Virus record (IMG/VR): IMGVR_UViG_3300023242_000740
Location: 1 to 39,468 of that record
From: a virus
Direction: 5' to 3' (one strand)
Length of the DNA stretch: 39,468 nucleotides
The notes below the pieces were generated by a model. That model did no database searches. It saw only the letters and a program-made list of their open reading frames with translations, and was not told the DNA's origin. A program made the position numbers and the translations under genes. Each line of letters begins with the position of its first letter. The first letter of the stretch is position 1. This document shows, piece by piece, positions 17,901-27,306 of the stretch.

Positions 17901-20744
17901 TAACTGGTGCGCAATTCCGGTGCTAAAACTAGTTAATGGAATAGTTATACCAGCGGCTGCATTTTCTGCCGAACTTGAGAGTTTTATGTAATCCTTATTA
18001 ATAGATACTACGTAGTAACTTACGCCATCAACCATACCGCCGATGTCTGTGGCAGAATCTCCCTGGGTATATATGACTTCAGTGCCAGTAATGAATCCGT
18101 GTGACTCTAAGAAAATTTCATCTAGATTCAGATCCAGTGATGAGCGAGGGTTGAATACTTTCTCAATTCTAGGAACTGTTCCACTTGCTAGTACAGTAAA
18201 CTTCTTCTTGTTGCCGTCTACCTCAGAGTCCTTGATCTCATAAATGCCGTCAGGAGTCTTGCTCAATGAGCGCAGTGAGTGGGTGCCTACTGCTGCAGGG
18301 GTGTCTGTAAGATCTACCGCGGTTCCTTCGACTGCATCTGCAGGTGTTACAGCAAGCTTGATGTTATCACCATTAACAAATATCACGTAGTAAGGAGTAG
18401 CTGTAGTCAGCCCATCTACTACTTGCTGTCCTTTAGAATCGTACTCCACTAGCTCTCCGGCAAGGAATCCATGGCCCGGTAGCGTGATGGTGTCTAATTC
18501 AAAGTTAAGAGAGGTAATTGTTAGCGAGTGCACGCCAGTAGATGTTGCAGTCAAGTTTATTACCGTACTAATTTCAAGATTTTGATTCTGTGTCAGCTTA
18601 ATTAAGCTGGAATCTACCTTTATTATGTAGTATGTTTCGCCATCTACAAGTCCACCAATCACTGGATCTGCTCCAGGGGAATAGACAACACTTTGTCCAG
18701 ACACAAGTCCGTGGTTAGGAATGTACAAAGTATCTTCTGGAAGGTTTACAGTCAAGAATATGAATGAGTGACCTGTCCCTGTTCCTGCGCTAACAAAATT
18801 GATGTTGGTTGGTGCATCTAAGGATGCCTTTAGCTTAATCTGGTCAATACTGACCACCTCTGCAACATAGTACGTACTGGCTTCTTGCAGTGGGACAATA
18901 GGAGTCCCCCCGTTTGTGCTATATGTAAGAGGCTGATCTACCAAGAATCCGTGGCTAGGAATTGTTAGGGTTTCGGTAATAGTGTTAACTACCACCCTAC
19001 TCAGAGTGTCACTACCTAAAGTTGTGTAACTAGATGGAATCGTAAAATCTAGTAATGAATAATTTGGTGCAGGTGTTGTACTCAATTGGAAAGAGTAAGC
19101 GTTAACTGTTTTTACGTAATATATGGTATCGTCGTTAATGCCCTCTGGTGATGTGCCCTGAAACCCATAAATAATAGCCTCGCCGTCACTTAAAGTGTGT
19201 GGTGTAGAGCTGTGTATGACGTCAGCTTCTATATCTAACGAAATTGGTACAACTGAGTGGTATGAGGTTCCTTGAGGAGTTATTTGAATAATATTAGTAT
19301 TATTTGCAGCGTCTGTTGCAGTAGGGTGGACTGTGTTACCGGTAGTAAATGAAGTTTCCAGTGTTACTGAAACCTGCCCATCTGCTGTTGACTTGTACGA
19401 ACTCAAATTTGTTATTGGCACACCGTTAAATGTGTCTTGGGTGTCATAAGTACCGTTAGATGTACCAACAAGAGTTGCAGTCGGGGTAATGAATATACCG
19501 CCACCACCACCAGTAGAGTTTGCTGCAGTGTTCCTTGAACCAGCTCCACCGGAGTATCCTCCAGCCCCGCCTGATTGCCCACGGAAAACACCATCAGCCT
19601 GAGCACCTCCGCCAAACCCGCCGTACCCGCCGCTACGCGCGTTTGTGTCCATGGTCAATCCGCTGTTGAAGCCGCCTCCACCGTTGGCGATAACTTGACC
19701 ATTATTAAATGAGGCAGTTCCTCCATTAGTCAAGAAGCCACCGCCACCACCGGAGTAGCCACCACCGGACAATCCACCCTGCCCAGGGTTTGTTCCAGCA
19801 CTACCATTACTAGAGGAAGACCCTCCAATTCTTCCCATCGAAGCATCAGCTCCATTAGTCGTATTTGAATCAGCCGAACCGCCGCCTGCGACGAATAGTG
19901 GCTCGTTACCAGCTTTACGGACCACAAAGGTTCCGCCTCCTGAGCCTCCGTATAGATCTGCTGATGTAGGACCGCTACCTGTTTGGCCTACAGCAATAGT
20001 TATTACCTCACCTTTAGTTAGGGCTACCCTGCCCGTAACAACTGCTCCTCGACCGGCTGTCCCTGAACCCGAGCCGTTGTATCCGGGGGCACCGGAGAGA
20101 TTGAAGGTATAATTACCTGATACCGGTACAGTCCAGTCCTGGTAGCCCTGGAAAGCGCCTTGGCTCAAGTACACATCATCCCAAGGAGTGTTGTACGCTG
20201 CGCGCATTTGCTGCTGGTCCGGCCCAGTCCTACCTGTCACTCCACAGCTAGTAAAAGTGTGATTTGTGAAACTGTACAAAGATTGAGACCCAGAAAATTC
20301 TGAGATGGATACGTTTCTTAGGAAGTACGTTTCCCCACTAGTCATTCCATCTATGGGGTCACCGTTTGTAATGTACTTTACTGCTTGATTGTCTGGAGTA
20401 GATCCATCAATGTTCAACTTATTAGCATAAACAACTGGGGAGTTAAACGTCACTCCTCCAGGGGTGCTGTCAGTTATTGGTATGGGAGTCCCTCCAGCAG
20501 TTGTGCTAAAAGTAAGTTTCTTTGGTTGTTCAGTTGTTACATAGAACAAATCGCCATCAGCAACTCCTAAGATCGAACCAACAGCAGAGTTGTATATAAA
20601 GGTTGTACCCACCGTGAAGGTGTCGGGTATTTGATCCTCTGGGTCTTGGTTCTTGAAGTATATGTAGTCATCGTCAAAGTTAATGTTAGTCTTGGAAAAG
20701 GAGTGTTCGCCTGCAAGACCAATAGTTGTGATATCAACTGCCAT
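14910..20744 (-). CDS. Giant tail or baseplate protein with ALK-type glycine-rich domain and HGF repeats
   Basis: 1944 aa, the largest gene here, RBS AAGGAT. After an N-terminal domain, residues about 160-440 match the ALK/LTK glycine-rich domain pattern: FTSCGVTGRTGPDQQQ, then GYQDWTVPVSGNYTF, GEVITIAVGQ, GGGTFVV, PLFVAGGG and repeated GGGG runs. Next come eight to ten repeats of the form HGF..G..V.Y....GGL..G..YYV......IKL, known from marine phage structural proteins. The last 170 residues (LVQIVEHTPADTISGGVQVY; SNSILGGDSTFPDGPDILTI) resemble the C-terminus of structural proteins of T4-like cyanophages as I remember them. It is probably a baseplate or tail-tip component; the exact position is not decidable here. 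Confidence 0.8.
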   Translation of the reverse strand: MAVDITTIGLAGEHSFSKTNINFDDDYIYFKNQDPEDQIPDTFTVGTTFIYNSAVGSILGVADGDLFYVTTEQPKKLTFSTTAGGTPIPITDSTPGGVTFNSPVVYANKLNIDGSTPDNQAVKYITNGDPIDGMTSGETYFLRNVSISEFSGSQSLYSFTNHTFTSCGVTGRTGPDQQQMRAAYNTPWDDVYLSQGAFQGYQDWTVPVSGNYTFNLSGAPGYNGSGSGTAGRGAVVTGRVALTKGEVITIAVGQTGSGPTSADLYGGSGGGTFVVRKAGNEPLFVAGGGSADSNTTNGADASMGRIGGSSSSNGSAGTNPGQGGLSGGGYSGGGGGFLTNGGTASFNNGQVIANGGGGFNSGLTMDTNARSGGYGGFGGGAQADGVFRGQSGGAGGYSGGAGSRNTAANSTGGGGGIFITPTATLVGTSNGTYDTQDTFNGVPITNLSSYKSTADGQVSVTLETSFTTGNTVHPTATDAANNTNIIQITPQGTSYHSVVPISLDIEADVIHSSTPHTLSDGEAIIYGFQGTSPEGINDDTIYYVKTVNAYSFQLSTTPAPNYSLLDFTIPSSYTTLGSDTLSRVVVNTITETLTIPSHGFLVDQPLTYSTNGGTPIVPLQEASTYYVAEVVSIDQIKLKASLDAPTNINFVSAGTGTGHSFIFLTVNLPEDTLYIPNHGLVSGQSVVYSPGADPVIGGLVDGETYYIIKVDSSLIKLTQNQNLEISTVINLTATSTGVHSLTITSLNFELDTITLPGHGFLAGELVEYDSKGQQVVDGLTTATPYYVIFVNGDNIKLAVTPADAVEGTAVDLTDTPAAVGTHSLRSLSKTPDGIYEIKDSEVDGNKKKFTVLASGTVPRIEKVFNPRSSLDLNLDEIFLESHGFITGTEVIYTQGDSATDIGGMVDGVSYYVVSINKDYIKLSSSAENAAAGITIPLTSFSTGIAHQLATTQINGNITGGGSASVGAGSVLVTGVGTSFSKILKVGDRFRLFPPNIIKQIVFSSADVSEVTDIITKDNTFTTGETVKFEAVGGQPPAPLVDGYYYFVRAISATQITLHNTKNDADNNLNTVNISSVGSGTDFHLTFTTPIGAIIRKITAIGSDTQITVDRPYANEFSEASYTYPTFLYVRPQGYALHRPFDGGVEMSVGAGTSLGQIVRQTRKYFRYQSGKGIQTSAGLNFKPSIDLESMNRFSTTQIICKTRRPHGLISGLFIVVDQSESSDGNLSALYNGEFQVTVDDLTTFRVNAVGEVPAGVESRAYGFPQFNVREWTNGAIRSGMFDFQNGMFYEFDGQQMYAVRRSSTQQLAGSVSCLQGSELVFGTNTAFTAQLVVGDYIVLRGQTYRVADIESDTRLTIRPEYKGASGVQKEFDPGNGTTGAVRLASDTFQLVGHGFSQGIPVIYDSIDGEQIGGLINGNTYYVDLIDNNSFKLKAAPDAESNVDLSSVGTTAIHALTPAKSGIIVTKTVDVRVPQTDWSIDPCDGTGKTGYNLDVSRIQMVYIDYSWYGAGKIRFGFKTTGGQVEYIHEFVHNNQLYESYFRSGNMPARYEVITYNDPTYIPSLFHWGTSVIMDGKFDDDRAYLFTASSQSLPVLGTTAKSFSSQGIDVAENTITIANHGFRNGDQLQFEGVATDGLPGLNVQMPGTTNVENANEFDNLQNSRVYDSLIIDDNTVMLVPDSVFGNAISTTQQAGVTVTVVTSVAHLLTDQMAVKIVGSTRVPNGVYKVKASSNATTFTYDVPETETATVAVGADSAAKIYQGVDFTSQGNSQYTYFLYPNGSLNNTSGPNYQPLISIRLSPSVSEGLTGKLGDRDIINRMQLRLQEVGISSTRLVDVKLLLNGRLNNLNFQSVSAPSLVQIVEHTPADTISGGVQVYNFRAAGGQGGQEESTTVDVNDLFELSNSILGGDSTFPDGPDILTIAVSRLTAADTTTGAKLTWTEAQA

Positions 20745-20769
20745 TTTTTATCCTTCTAATTGCGTTGTG

Positions 20770-23502
20770 TTAAAGTCTTGTGATGTTTACTCGACCATTG
20801 CCATAAGCGGCTTGATTTGAGTTAGATTGGTTGTTACCGCCATTATATGAACCGCCGCCGCCTGCTGAGGAAGACCAGTATGATGCACCACCACCGGAGT
20901 AACCACCGCCGCCTCCAGAACCATTGTAGCTGCTGTAATAGCCTGCGCCTCCTCCAAAGCCTCCTCCGCTGCTCCCTCCATTACCATTTGAGTTAGCAAA
21001 CGCATAACCTTGACTAGGAGAACCGCCACCATTGCCATAGAATCCGCCGCCACCGCATCGTCCCCAAGTGCCACCGCCACCATTACCATTGCTACCGCCA
21101 CCAAAGTTATAACCTTGGCCACTCGTGCCGGTAGTAGCATGTCGTGAGTTCTGGTTGTTTGGACCACCACCACCACCACCACCTGAAACGATCAGAGGGC
21201 TAGTGTTGGATGTTGCAACGTAAGTCCCGCCACCACCAGGAGTCGTAGCATATCCGCTACTCGCAGCTTGGCCCACGACAATTTGGATTACTTCACCCTG
21301 AGTTAGATTGAAGTCACCGCGCATCCGAGTTCCGCCGCCGCCTTGGTAGCCCCAACCGTTTGAATAACCTCCCACAGCACCATACGTCTCTATTCTGTAT
21401 GTAGCGTTTTGAGGAACTGTCCATCGCTGATATCCAGCTTTAGTCATGTTCAAGAACGAATTAGCCCATGAAGGATTTCCTACACCGCTGCGAGCTTGGG
21501 CGATGCTTGGACCGTTGGTACCACCGCTGCCGCCGTTGTTGAAAGTTGCAGAGTTGAAGGAATAAAGGAATGGTGGCTGATTGAACTGATACAAGTGGGT
21601 CTGAAATCCAGTATTTCCTTGTGAGTCTGTAATAGTAATGACAACTTCTCTACCAGGCTCTGGGATAATTTCCTGAGAAGTTCCAGACACCACTCCAGTT
21701 GAAGTATTTAGGGTTAAGCCAGTAGGAAGAGATCCAGAAGTAACCGCGAAAGTGTAAGGTGCGGTGAAGCCAATTACCGTCATCTCGGTAGGCGTAATTG
21801 GGTTAGTCTGAGCATCAGTTCCTGTGCGGTTTATGTTGCGCGGCACTAATTCGCCGATGCTAGAAAGGACGTCAAAGTTATGCTGATCGTATCTAGTATC
21901 TACGAAATAAAAATTAACTTCATCTAGGGCAGCGTCAGCAACATCAAACCTACCGGAGACTGGAAAAGAGTAGCGAATCATATCGCCCTCTTCGTAGCCG
22001 TGATCCTTTATGTGGAAAATGTTTTTATCTACCGATATTCCTGCTTCGGTGAATTTTTCAATTCCGCTCCCGCCGCTAATCGTGGGAACTGGGTCGGAAG
22101 TTGGTAAGCTTCGTATAGTAAAACTATAACGATTGGTGCTACCCTGCTGGAAGAAGCTGTCGATAAAGTAAGTAGTGTTCGCTGTCAAGCCGCTTGCGGC
22201 AACACCTGCCTGAGTAACAGTCGTGCCATCCTCCGCAAGTTCATCCTCAACCGTATAAAGCACCATGGTGCCCGAATACCATTGCCTATCGACATCCATA
22301 GGAGCGCCACCCTCGATGTCAACCGTAATGAGCGATCCGCTGTATGAAGACTGGATCCCAACATAACCATTTTCGTTAGCACCATCAAACACTTTGGGGG
22401 TGTCTTTCAAGATCGATACAGTAGTTTCGGTTTCCAAGTTGATGTTATTTCCAGCAAATGTACGAGCTTGATTTGCAAGCTGGAATGTACCACTAATTGT
22501 TGCTGGTAACTCAATAATATCCCCGTTAGGCTTATCACTAACGGTAAATGTGCTAGAACTCGTTGTCGAATCATCCGATATGACTGATATAAAGACGACT
22601 CCACGGGGCCTGGTTGAAAAGAACCCACTTCCTGTAGTTATGCTGTAATAAAGTGGATCGCCTCTTTTAGAGAGTGAAAAGTTTTCAGTAGTGTGCGTCA
22701 CTACGATTTGATTAGTGTCTGTTAATGTTTCTACCACAGTACTGGTTGTGCCACCTACAACAGAGCTGTTGCTATAGTCAATGTTAATAGTTGACAGGGT
22801 GTTTGATCCATCAAATGTCTGCGCTGTGGCAGAGTTTGAAGAATCAAAAGATCTAGAGGATGTGTTAGACGAATCAAATTGCTGACTAATTGTAGAGTTT
22901 ATGTTTAGAAAATAGAACGGTGTCTTTCTTCCAAATCCATGCGTAGAGTCAGTTGTCACAGTTAGGGTAGAAATTGGCTCAAAGTCAGTAACTAAACCAG
23001 CGGAATCGGATATTCTAATCTGAGAACCCTGGAAAAATTCACCTGTAACTATCGAGGAGTAAAGGTCCTCGATGGACAGTGTCTCTGACTGGTCGTCTTT
23101 ACAGAGGTAAGTAAAAGTAGTGGTATCTGGTATCGAGTTAATGATGTAAGCACCATCAGCAGTAATAGACTTGGTTCCCTGAACGTTAATAGGGATACCT
23201 GCGGCAAGTCCGTGATCAAGCTTTGTTTTTACTGTGATCTCTCGAGTACCAGCATTGGTAGTGATTGAGTTGATGCCATCAATGGTAGTGTCGCCAGACT
23301 TAGAGAAGAATGACGGAGTATTGTTAATTAGCTCAACGGTCTCCCACTTGGTTGGCTGTAGTCCGTACTCAAAGTCGGTGTCAATCATTGTCTCAGGTTG
23401 AGACACACGTAGTTTTGTTACTGGGTCAATAAGTTCTTTTGGAAAACTGATTTCCCCGCCAGCGCCGCCGCCGCTAGTACTTCCACCAAGATATCCAGGC
23501 AT
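20770..23502 (-). CDS. Tail protein with Ig-like and ALK-type glycine-rich adhesion domains
   Basis: 910 aa, RBS AAAAGGAC. The first 580 residues are beta-rich with HGF-type repeats (KLDHGLAAGIPINV; IKDHGYEEGDMIRY). A He_PIG/cadherin-like Ig fold follows (PYTFAVTSGSLPTGLTLNT, then GVVSGT). Residues about 640-910 are a second ALK/LTK-type glycine-rich domain: GYQRWTVPQNATYRI, GEVIQIVVGQ, GGGGTYV, PLIVSGGGGGGG, then long Gly/Ser/Asn runs and a short closing strand GRVNITRL. Such C-terminal glycine sandwiches act as receptor-binding adhesins in other phages. It lies between the 1120-aa fibre and the 1944-aa protein, whose glycine-rich domain is clearly related. Confidence 0.78.
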   Translation of the reverse strand: MPGYLGGSTSGGGAGGEISFPKELIDPVTKLRVSQPETMIDTDFEYGLQPTKWETVELINNTPSFFSKSGDTTIDGINSITTNAGTREITVKTKLDHGLAAGIPINVQGTKSITADGAYIINSIPDTTTFTYLCKDDQSETLSIEDLYSSIVTGEFFQGSQIRISDSAGLVTDFEPISTLTVTTDSTHGFGRKTPFYFLNINSTISQQFDSSNTSSRSFDSSNSATAQTFDGSNTLSTINIDYSNSSVVGGTTSTVVETLTDTNQIVVTHTTENFSLSKRGDPLYYSITTGSGFFSTRPRGVVFISVISDDSTTSSSTFTVSDKPNGDIIELPATISGTFQLANQARTFAGNNINLETETTVSILKDTPKVFDGANENGYVGIQSSYSGSLITVDIEGGAPMDVDRQWYSGTMVLYTVEDELAEDGTTVTQAGVAASGLTANTTYFIDSFFQQGSTNRYSFTIRSLPTSDPVPTISGGSGIEKFTEAGISVDKNIFHIKDHGYEEGDMIRYSFPVSGRFDVADAALDEVNFYFVDTRYDQHNFDVLSSIGELVPRNINRTGTDAQTNPITPTEMTVIGFTAPYTFAVTSGSLPTGLTLNTSTGVVSGTSQEIIPEPGREVVITITDSQGNTGFQTHLYQFNQPPFLYSFNSATFNNGGSGGTNGPSIAQARSGVGNPSWANSFLNMTKAGYQRWTVPQNATYRIETYGAVGGYSNGWGYQGGGGTRMRGDFNLTQGEVIQIVVGQAASSGYATTPGGGGTYVATSNTSPLIVSGGGGGGGPNNQNSRHATTGTSGQGYNFGGGSNGNGGGGTWGRCGGGGFYGNGGGSPSQGYAFANSNGNGGSSGGGFGGGAGYYSSYNGSGGGGGYSGGGASYWSSSAGGGGSYNGGNNQSNSNQAAYGNGRVNITRL

Positions 23503-23548
23503 TTAAAAACGTCCTTTTCCTACAATTGCTACGAGAGGTCTGATTAAA

Positions 23549-26500
23549 TTATACACCGAACCACCAAGCTTGAGACAGAGCGTATTGTCCCGAAATACCT
23601 TGCGGTCCAGTTGGTCCAATGTTACCTGATGCAACTTCAACAAATACACCGTTAAATAGTACATAAGTTTTAGCATCTTGAGTATTGAACCAAGCAACAC
23701 CGTCTGTTATGCTGTTTATATCTGGTTGAATACTAGTTGTGAGAAACTTTCCAACACTTCCTTCTGGCCCTGTTGGTCCAGTCGGGCCATCCACACCAGC
23801 CACCCCTCCTGGCCCTGTGGCACCAATTGGGCCTAAGTAGTTTCCGGTAAATATCCAGGTAGCACCATTCCACACATAAATTGAGCCCTCGGCTTGGACG
23901 TAATACGCGTCACTAGGTGCTGCGGTTCCTGGTAATTGATTTGTTGTTAAAACTGTACCGAGAACATTTAGGGAGACACCTTGCGGCCCAGAAGGACCCG
24001 TAGAACCAGTAGGTCCAGTCGGACCAGTAGGGCCTAAATCACCCTGAGGTCCAAGAAGCCCTTGAGGACCTACTAGCCCCTGAGGACCCGTTGGGCCTTG
24101 ATCACCAGTAGAGCCTGTAGGGCCAGTTGGTCCAAGATCACCCTGAGATCCCACGTCACCCTGAGGTCCAACAATCTGACCTACGTTTGACCAAGAACTC
24201 CCACCCCACACAAAGAGGTCACCAATATCTTGAACAACATACGCGTCATTTATGTCGTTAGTTATAATCGAAGCTGCACTACTCCCGCCAAGAGCTGGTG
24301 TTGATTCCGAAACATAGTATAAAACTTCAGGAGCATCTTCAGGGACGACAAATATTAACGAGCCATTAGTGCCTGCGGTTCCAGAATAAACAACTCCGCT
24401 GGTATACGCGAAGTCAACCACTCCACCCACTGCTGAGTGGTGGCCGTCTTGACTTTCAGATAGGTATATTTTATTTCCCGCATTGGATGCAGCCGACTGC
24501 GAGAAAACATAAGTTCCACCGCGGTGCATAAACAGGTTGGAAGTTAGCTCTCCTCCAATATAAAACTTATTTCCTTCTTCTGTAGATTCAACTGTTACTA
24601 CAAATGTAACTGAAGAAGTAGATGATGGCAAAAAGTTAGAGGAGGGCACTGATCCCAATAAACTTATAGCGGTACCCTGAGGACCAGTTGGACCAGTAGG
24701 GCCTAAATCACCCTGAGGACCAACATCACCTGTAAATTGAGCAACGGAATTCCATGCAGTGCCGTCCCAAATATATACAAAGCTATCTTCTAGAACAACA
24801 TACGCGTCATTGTCCTGATTACCAGTAAGTGGGAGGTTACTCACTGTAGAGATAGGCCCGATTAGATTTACTGGCAACCCACGAGGACCAGTAGGGCCTA
24901 AATCACCCTGAGGTCCAACAATTTGACCTGAATCGGTCCAAGACGTGCCGCCCCAGAAATATAAATTACCGTCTTGATCTACAATTCTTGTGTCGTTTAA
25001 GGAGTTTCCACTAGAAGGCAGATCTCCAAATGTGGCAACAGAGCCTTTAAGTGTCAGGTCAACGCCACGAGAACCTGTTGGGCCTAGGTCACCCTGAACA
25101 CCCTGTGGGCCAGTGGCACCTACGTTACCAGTAAGACCTATAGAGCCAGTGGCACCCGTTGCACCCGTCTGACCTGTAGCACCAATTGGACCTTGTACGC
25201 CAGTTGAGCCAGTTGGACCCATTGGTCCAGCAACACCGGTTAGGCCAGTTGCACCTGTTGGGCCCCTGTCTCCAATAAACTGACCTGCGGAGACCCAGTT
25301 GGTTCCGTCCCAAATATATAAATTACTTGTTGCTGCTACAGCAAGAGCATCGTTAGTATTGTTGCCGAGCAGGGGTAGGTCTTCTTCAGTATTTACAGAG
25401 CCTCTAATGTTTATAGAAGACCCTGTTGCACCTGTTGGTCCAGCTAGACCAATGTCTCCATCATTACCCGTTGGCCCCTGAGGACCAGTCGGTCCTACGT
25501 CACCCTGAGGTCCTGTTAAGCCAATCGCTCCTACGTCACCCTGAGTACCTGTTGGACCTATGGGGCCTCCAACTCCTTGTGCACCTGTTAATCCAGTATC
25601 ACCCTGAGACCCCTTAAGGGCCAAAATCTGCCATTGGACACTGCCCTGGGGCACCTCTCCAGTAGTTGTATCAAGAGAGAAGTAAGAACTGTCACCATAA
25701 ACAACAGCGTCAGCATACACGTATGTAGTACTCGAGTCCCACTCGCCTTGCCACTGAATACCTGCAGCACCCTGAGATCCTTGTGGTCCTGTAGCGCCTA
25801 TGGGTCCAGTAGTACCTACCGCACCAACGGATCCATCATTACCGTCAGCACCTGTTGGGCCAGTAACTCCCTGCGGTCCTGTTGCACCTAAATTACCCTG
25901 TGCACCTGTTGGTCCAGTTGGTCCTAAAATACCTTCAGCACCAGTCGAACCAGTTGGACCTAGAGGCCCTTGCTCCCCCTGAGGACCAGTAGGGCCTAAA
26001 TCACCCTGAGGTCCAACAATTTGACCTACGTTGTTAAATACTTCGCCGTCCCAGACGTAAAGATCGCCATTAGCTTCTACTATGTAGGCGTCGTTTAGAG
26101 AGTTGCCACTAGAGGGTAGGCCGCCTTCTGTTGGTACGGCACCAAGTAGGTTTATAGATGTCCCCTGAGCACCTGTTGGTCCAAGGTCACCCTGAGCACC
26201 TGTTGGTCCAAGGTCACCCTGAGCACCTGTTGGGCCTAGTGGTCCTACGGGGCCAGTATCTCCCTGGGGGCCTGTTGATCCTGAAAGACCTTCGATTCCA
26301 TCAAGACCAGTTGCACCTTGAGAACCTGTTGGACCTAACTCGCCCTGAACACCCTGTGGCCCAGTTGAACCTTGCGCTCCCTCGTTACCGACTGAGCCAG
26401 TCGGCCCAGTTACACCTTGAATTCCCTGTGGACCAGTATCGCCCTGCAGTCCGGTTGAGCCAGTTGAACCCATTGGTCCATCGAGCCCAAGCTCCCCCTG

Positions 26501-26911
26501 CGGACCTGTTGCGCCTACGCTACCTGTTGGTCCCGTTGGGCCATCCACGCCTGCGGATCCATTAGAGCCTTGTGGACCAGTCGGTCCAAGATCACCCTGA
26601 GATCCGGTTGACCCCTGCGGACCTGTTGCGCCTACGCTGCCTACTGCTCCGATTGCCCCCTGGGCACCTGTTGGACCTGTTGCGCCATCATTACCCGCCG
26701 GGCCAGTCTCTCCCAGACCTATAGGGCCAGTCGGACCAAAGGGGCCTTGTAGTCCCGTAAGACCCTGAATACCTGTAGATCCAGTAGGACCCGTCGCGCC
26801 GACAATTTGAGAGTACTCTACGTTCCATACAGTGCCGTCCCAGACGTAAGTTGTCTGTCCATACACATACTCGTCGTTTAGCTCCGGGCTATTTGGGAAA
26901 TTAATTGGCAT
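23549..26911 (-). CDS. Very long collagen-like fibre protein, anchor class 1
   Basis: 1120 aa. It starts [20 protein letters not shown] then YVWDGTVWN, the class 1 anchor. An almost unbroken Gly-X-Y rod fills about 240 residues. It continues with six VWDG-type modules, one CBM5/12-like unit ([20 protein letters not shown]) and a cupredoxin-like domain inserted within the fifth module (about 750-885). A '[19 protein letters not shown]' unit lies near the C-terminus. GPTG and GPQG dominate the rods, with Thr frequent in the Y position. RBS AGAAGG. With this much triple helix it is probably the longest fibre; no dedicated tip domain is seen, so it may be structural or bind through the CBM-like unit. 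Confidence 0.85.
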   Translation of the reverse strand: MPINFPNSPELNDEYVYGQTTYVWDGTVWNVEYSQIVGATGPTGSTGIQGLTGLQGPFGPTGPIGLGETGPAGNDGATGPTGAQGAIGAVGSVGATGPQGSTGSQGDLGPTGPQGSNGSAGVDGPTGPTGSVGATGPQGELGLDGPMGSTGSTGLQGDTGPQGIQGVTGPTGSVGNEGAQGSTGPQGVQGELGPTGSQGATGLDGIEGLSGSTGPQGDTGPVGPLGPTGAQGDLGPTGAQGDLGPTGAQGTSINLLGAVPTEGGLPSSGNSLNDAYIVEANGDLYVWDGEVFNNVGQIVGPQGDLGPTGPQGEQGPLGPTGSTGAEGILGPTGPTGAQGNLGATGPQGVTGPTGADGNDGSVGAVGTTGPIGATGPQGSQGAAGIQWQGEWDSSTTYVYADAVVYGDSSYFSLDTTTGEVPQGSVQWQILALKGSQGDTGLTGAQGVGGPIGPTGTQGDVGAIGLTGPQGDVGPTGPQGPTGNDGDIGLAGPTGATGSSINIRGSVNTEEDLPLLGNNTNDALAVAATSNLYIWDGTNWVSAGQFIGDRGPTGATGLTGVAGPMGPTGSTGVQGPIGATGQTGATGATGSIGLTGNVGATGPQGVQGDLGPTGSRGVDLTLKGSVATFGDLPSSGNSLNDTRIVDQDGNLYFWGGTSWTDSGQIVGPQGDLGPTGPRGLPVNLIGPISTVSNLPLTGNQDNDAYVVLEDSFVYIWDGTAWNSVAQFTGDVGPQGDLGPTGPTGPQGTAISLLGSVPSSNFLPSSTSSVTFVVTVESTEEGNKFYIGGELTSNLFMHRGGTYVFSQSAASNAGNKIYLSESQDGHHSAVGGVVDFAYTSGVVYSGTAGTNGSLIFVVPEDAPEVLYYVSESTPALGGSSAASIITNDINDAYVVQDIGDLFVWGGSSWSNVGQIVGPQGDVGSQGDLGPTGPTGSTGDQGPTGPQGLVGPQGLLGPQGDLGPTGPTGPTGSTGPSGPQGVSLNVLGTVLTTNQLPGTAAPSDAYYVQAEGSIYVWNGATWIFTGNYLGPIGATGPGGVAGVDGPTGPTGPEGSVGKFLTTSIQPDINSITDGVAWFNTQDAKTYVLFNGVFVEVASGNIGPTGPQGISGQYALSQAWWFGV
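26163..26233. repeat. 27-nt tandem repeat in a collagen rod
   Basis: About 2.6 near-perfect copies of a 27-nt unit (starts at 26165, 26192 and 26219) encode GDLGPTGAQ repeats. The identity extends to third codon positions, which points to recent slippage or unequal recombination rather than protein-level selection alone. Confidence 0.85.
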
Positions 26912-26913
26912 TA

Positions 26914-27306
26914 TTAACCTTCTATGATCCTTAGTCGTGCTGCGATTTGATCTAGAGCATCAGCAATAGTGGTTGGCTCAACAGCGTCCCAGTTAGAACT
27001 AGTAGCTGGGGTGTATGTAGTTGCACTACCAGCAGCACCTGTTGGGCCTTGAGGGGCAGTGGCAACCTGAACCCACTGGCTACTATCTACGTCTTGAATG
27101 TAGACGTACATTTTACCGGTTTCTAGGTCTGCCCAAACTTGTCCAGCGTATGGATCTGATGGGAATACTGTTGCAAAGGCACCAGAGCTACCCTGAGGAC
27201 CAGTTGGACCTACAGGCCCACCAGATGGTCCTGTTGCTCCTGTTGGCCCCTGTGCTCCTTGAGGCCCTCCCTTGGATACTTCTACACGATTGCTGTACAT
27301 GGCCAT
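26914..27306 (-). CDS. Short collagen-like protein
   Basis: 130 aa. A Gly-X-Y segment ([18 protein letters not shown], continuing) leads to one '[21 protein letters not shown]' unit of the type also found in the 859- and 1120-aa fibres. The C-terminal 25 residues ([19 protein letters not shown]) look like a short coiled coil that could trimerise the rod. RBS GGAGG is strong, and the ATG overlaps the previous stop as TAATG. It could be a small connector or an adaptor between the baseplate and the large fibres; function is inferred only from composition and position. Confidence 0.72.
   Translation of the reverse strand: MAMYSNRVEVSKGGPQGAQGPTGATGPSGGPVGPTGPQGSSGAFATVFPSDPYAGQVWADLETGKMYVYIQDVDSSQWVQVATAPQGPTGAAGSATTYTPATSSNWDAVEPTTIADALDQIAARLRIIEG

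Noticed and set aside
20787-21182. Alternative minus-strand frame rich in Ala, Val and Met
   Set aside because: It is a frame shadow of the glycine-rich domain: GGN codons read in another frame give Val, Ala and Met.
26163-26233. CRISPR-like short repeat array
   Set aside because: The units are contiguous 27-nt coding repeats for GDLGPTGAQ without unique spacers, inside a fibre gene.
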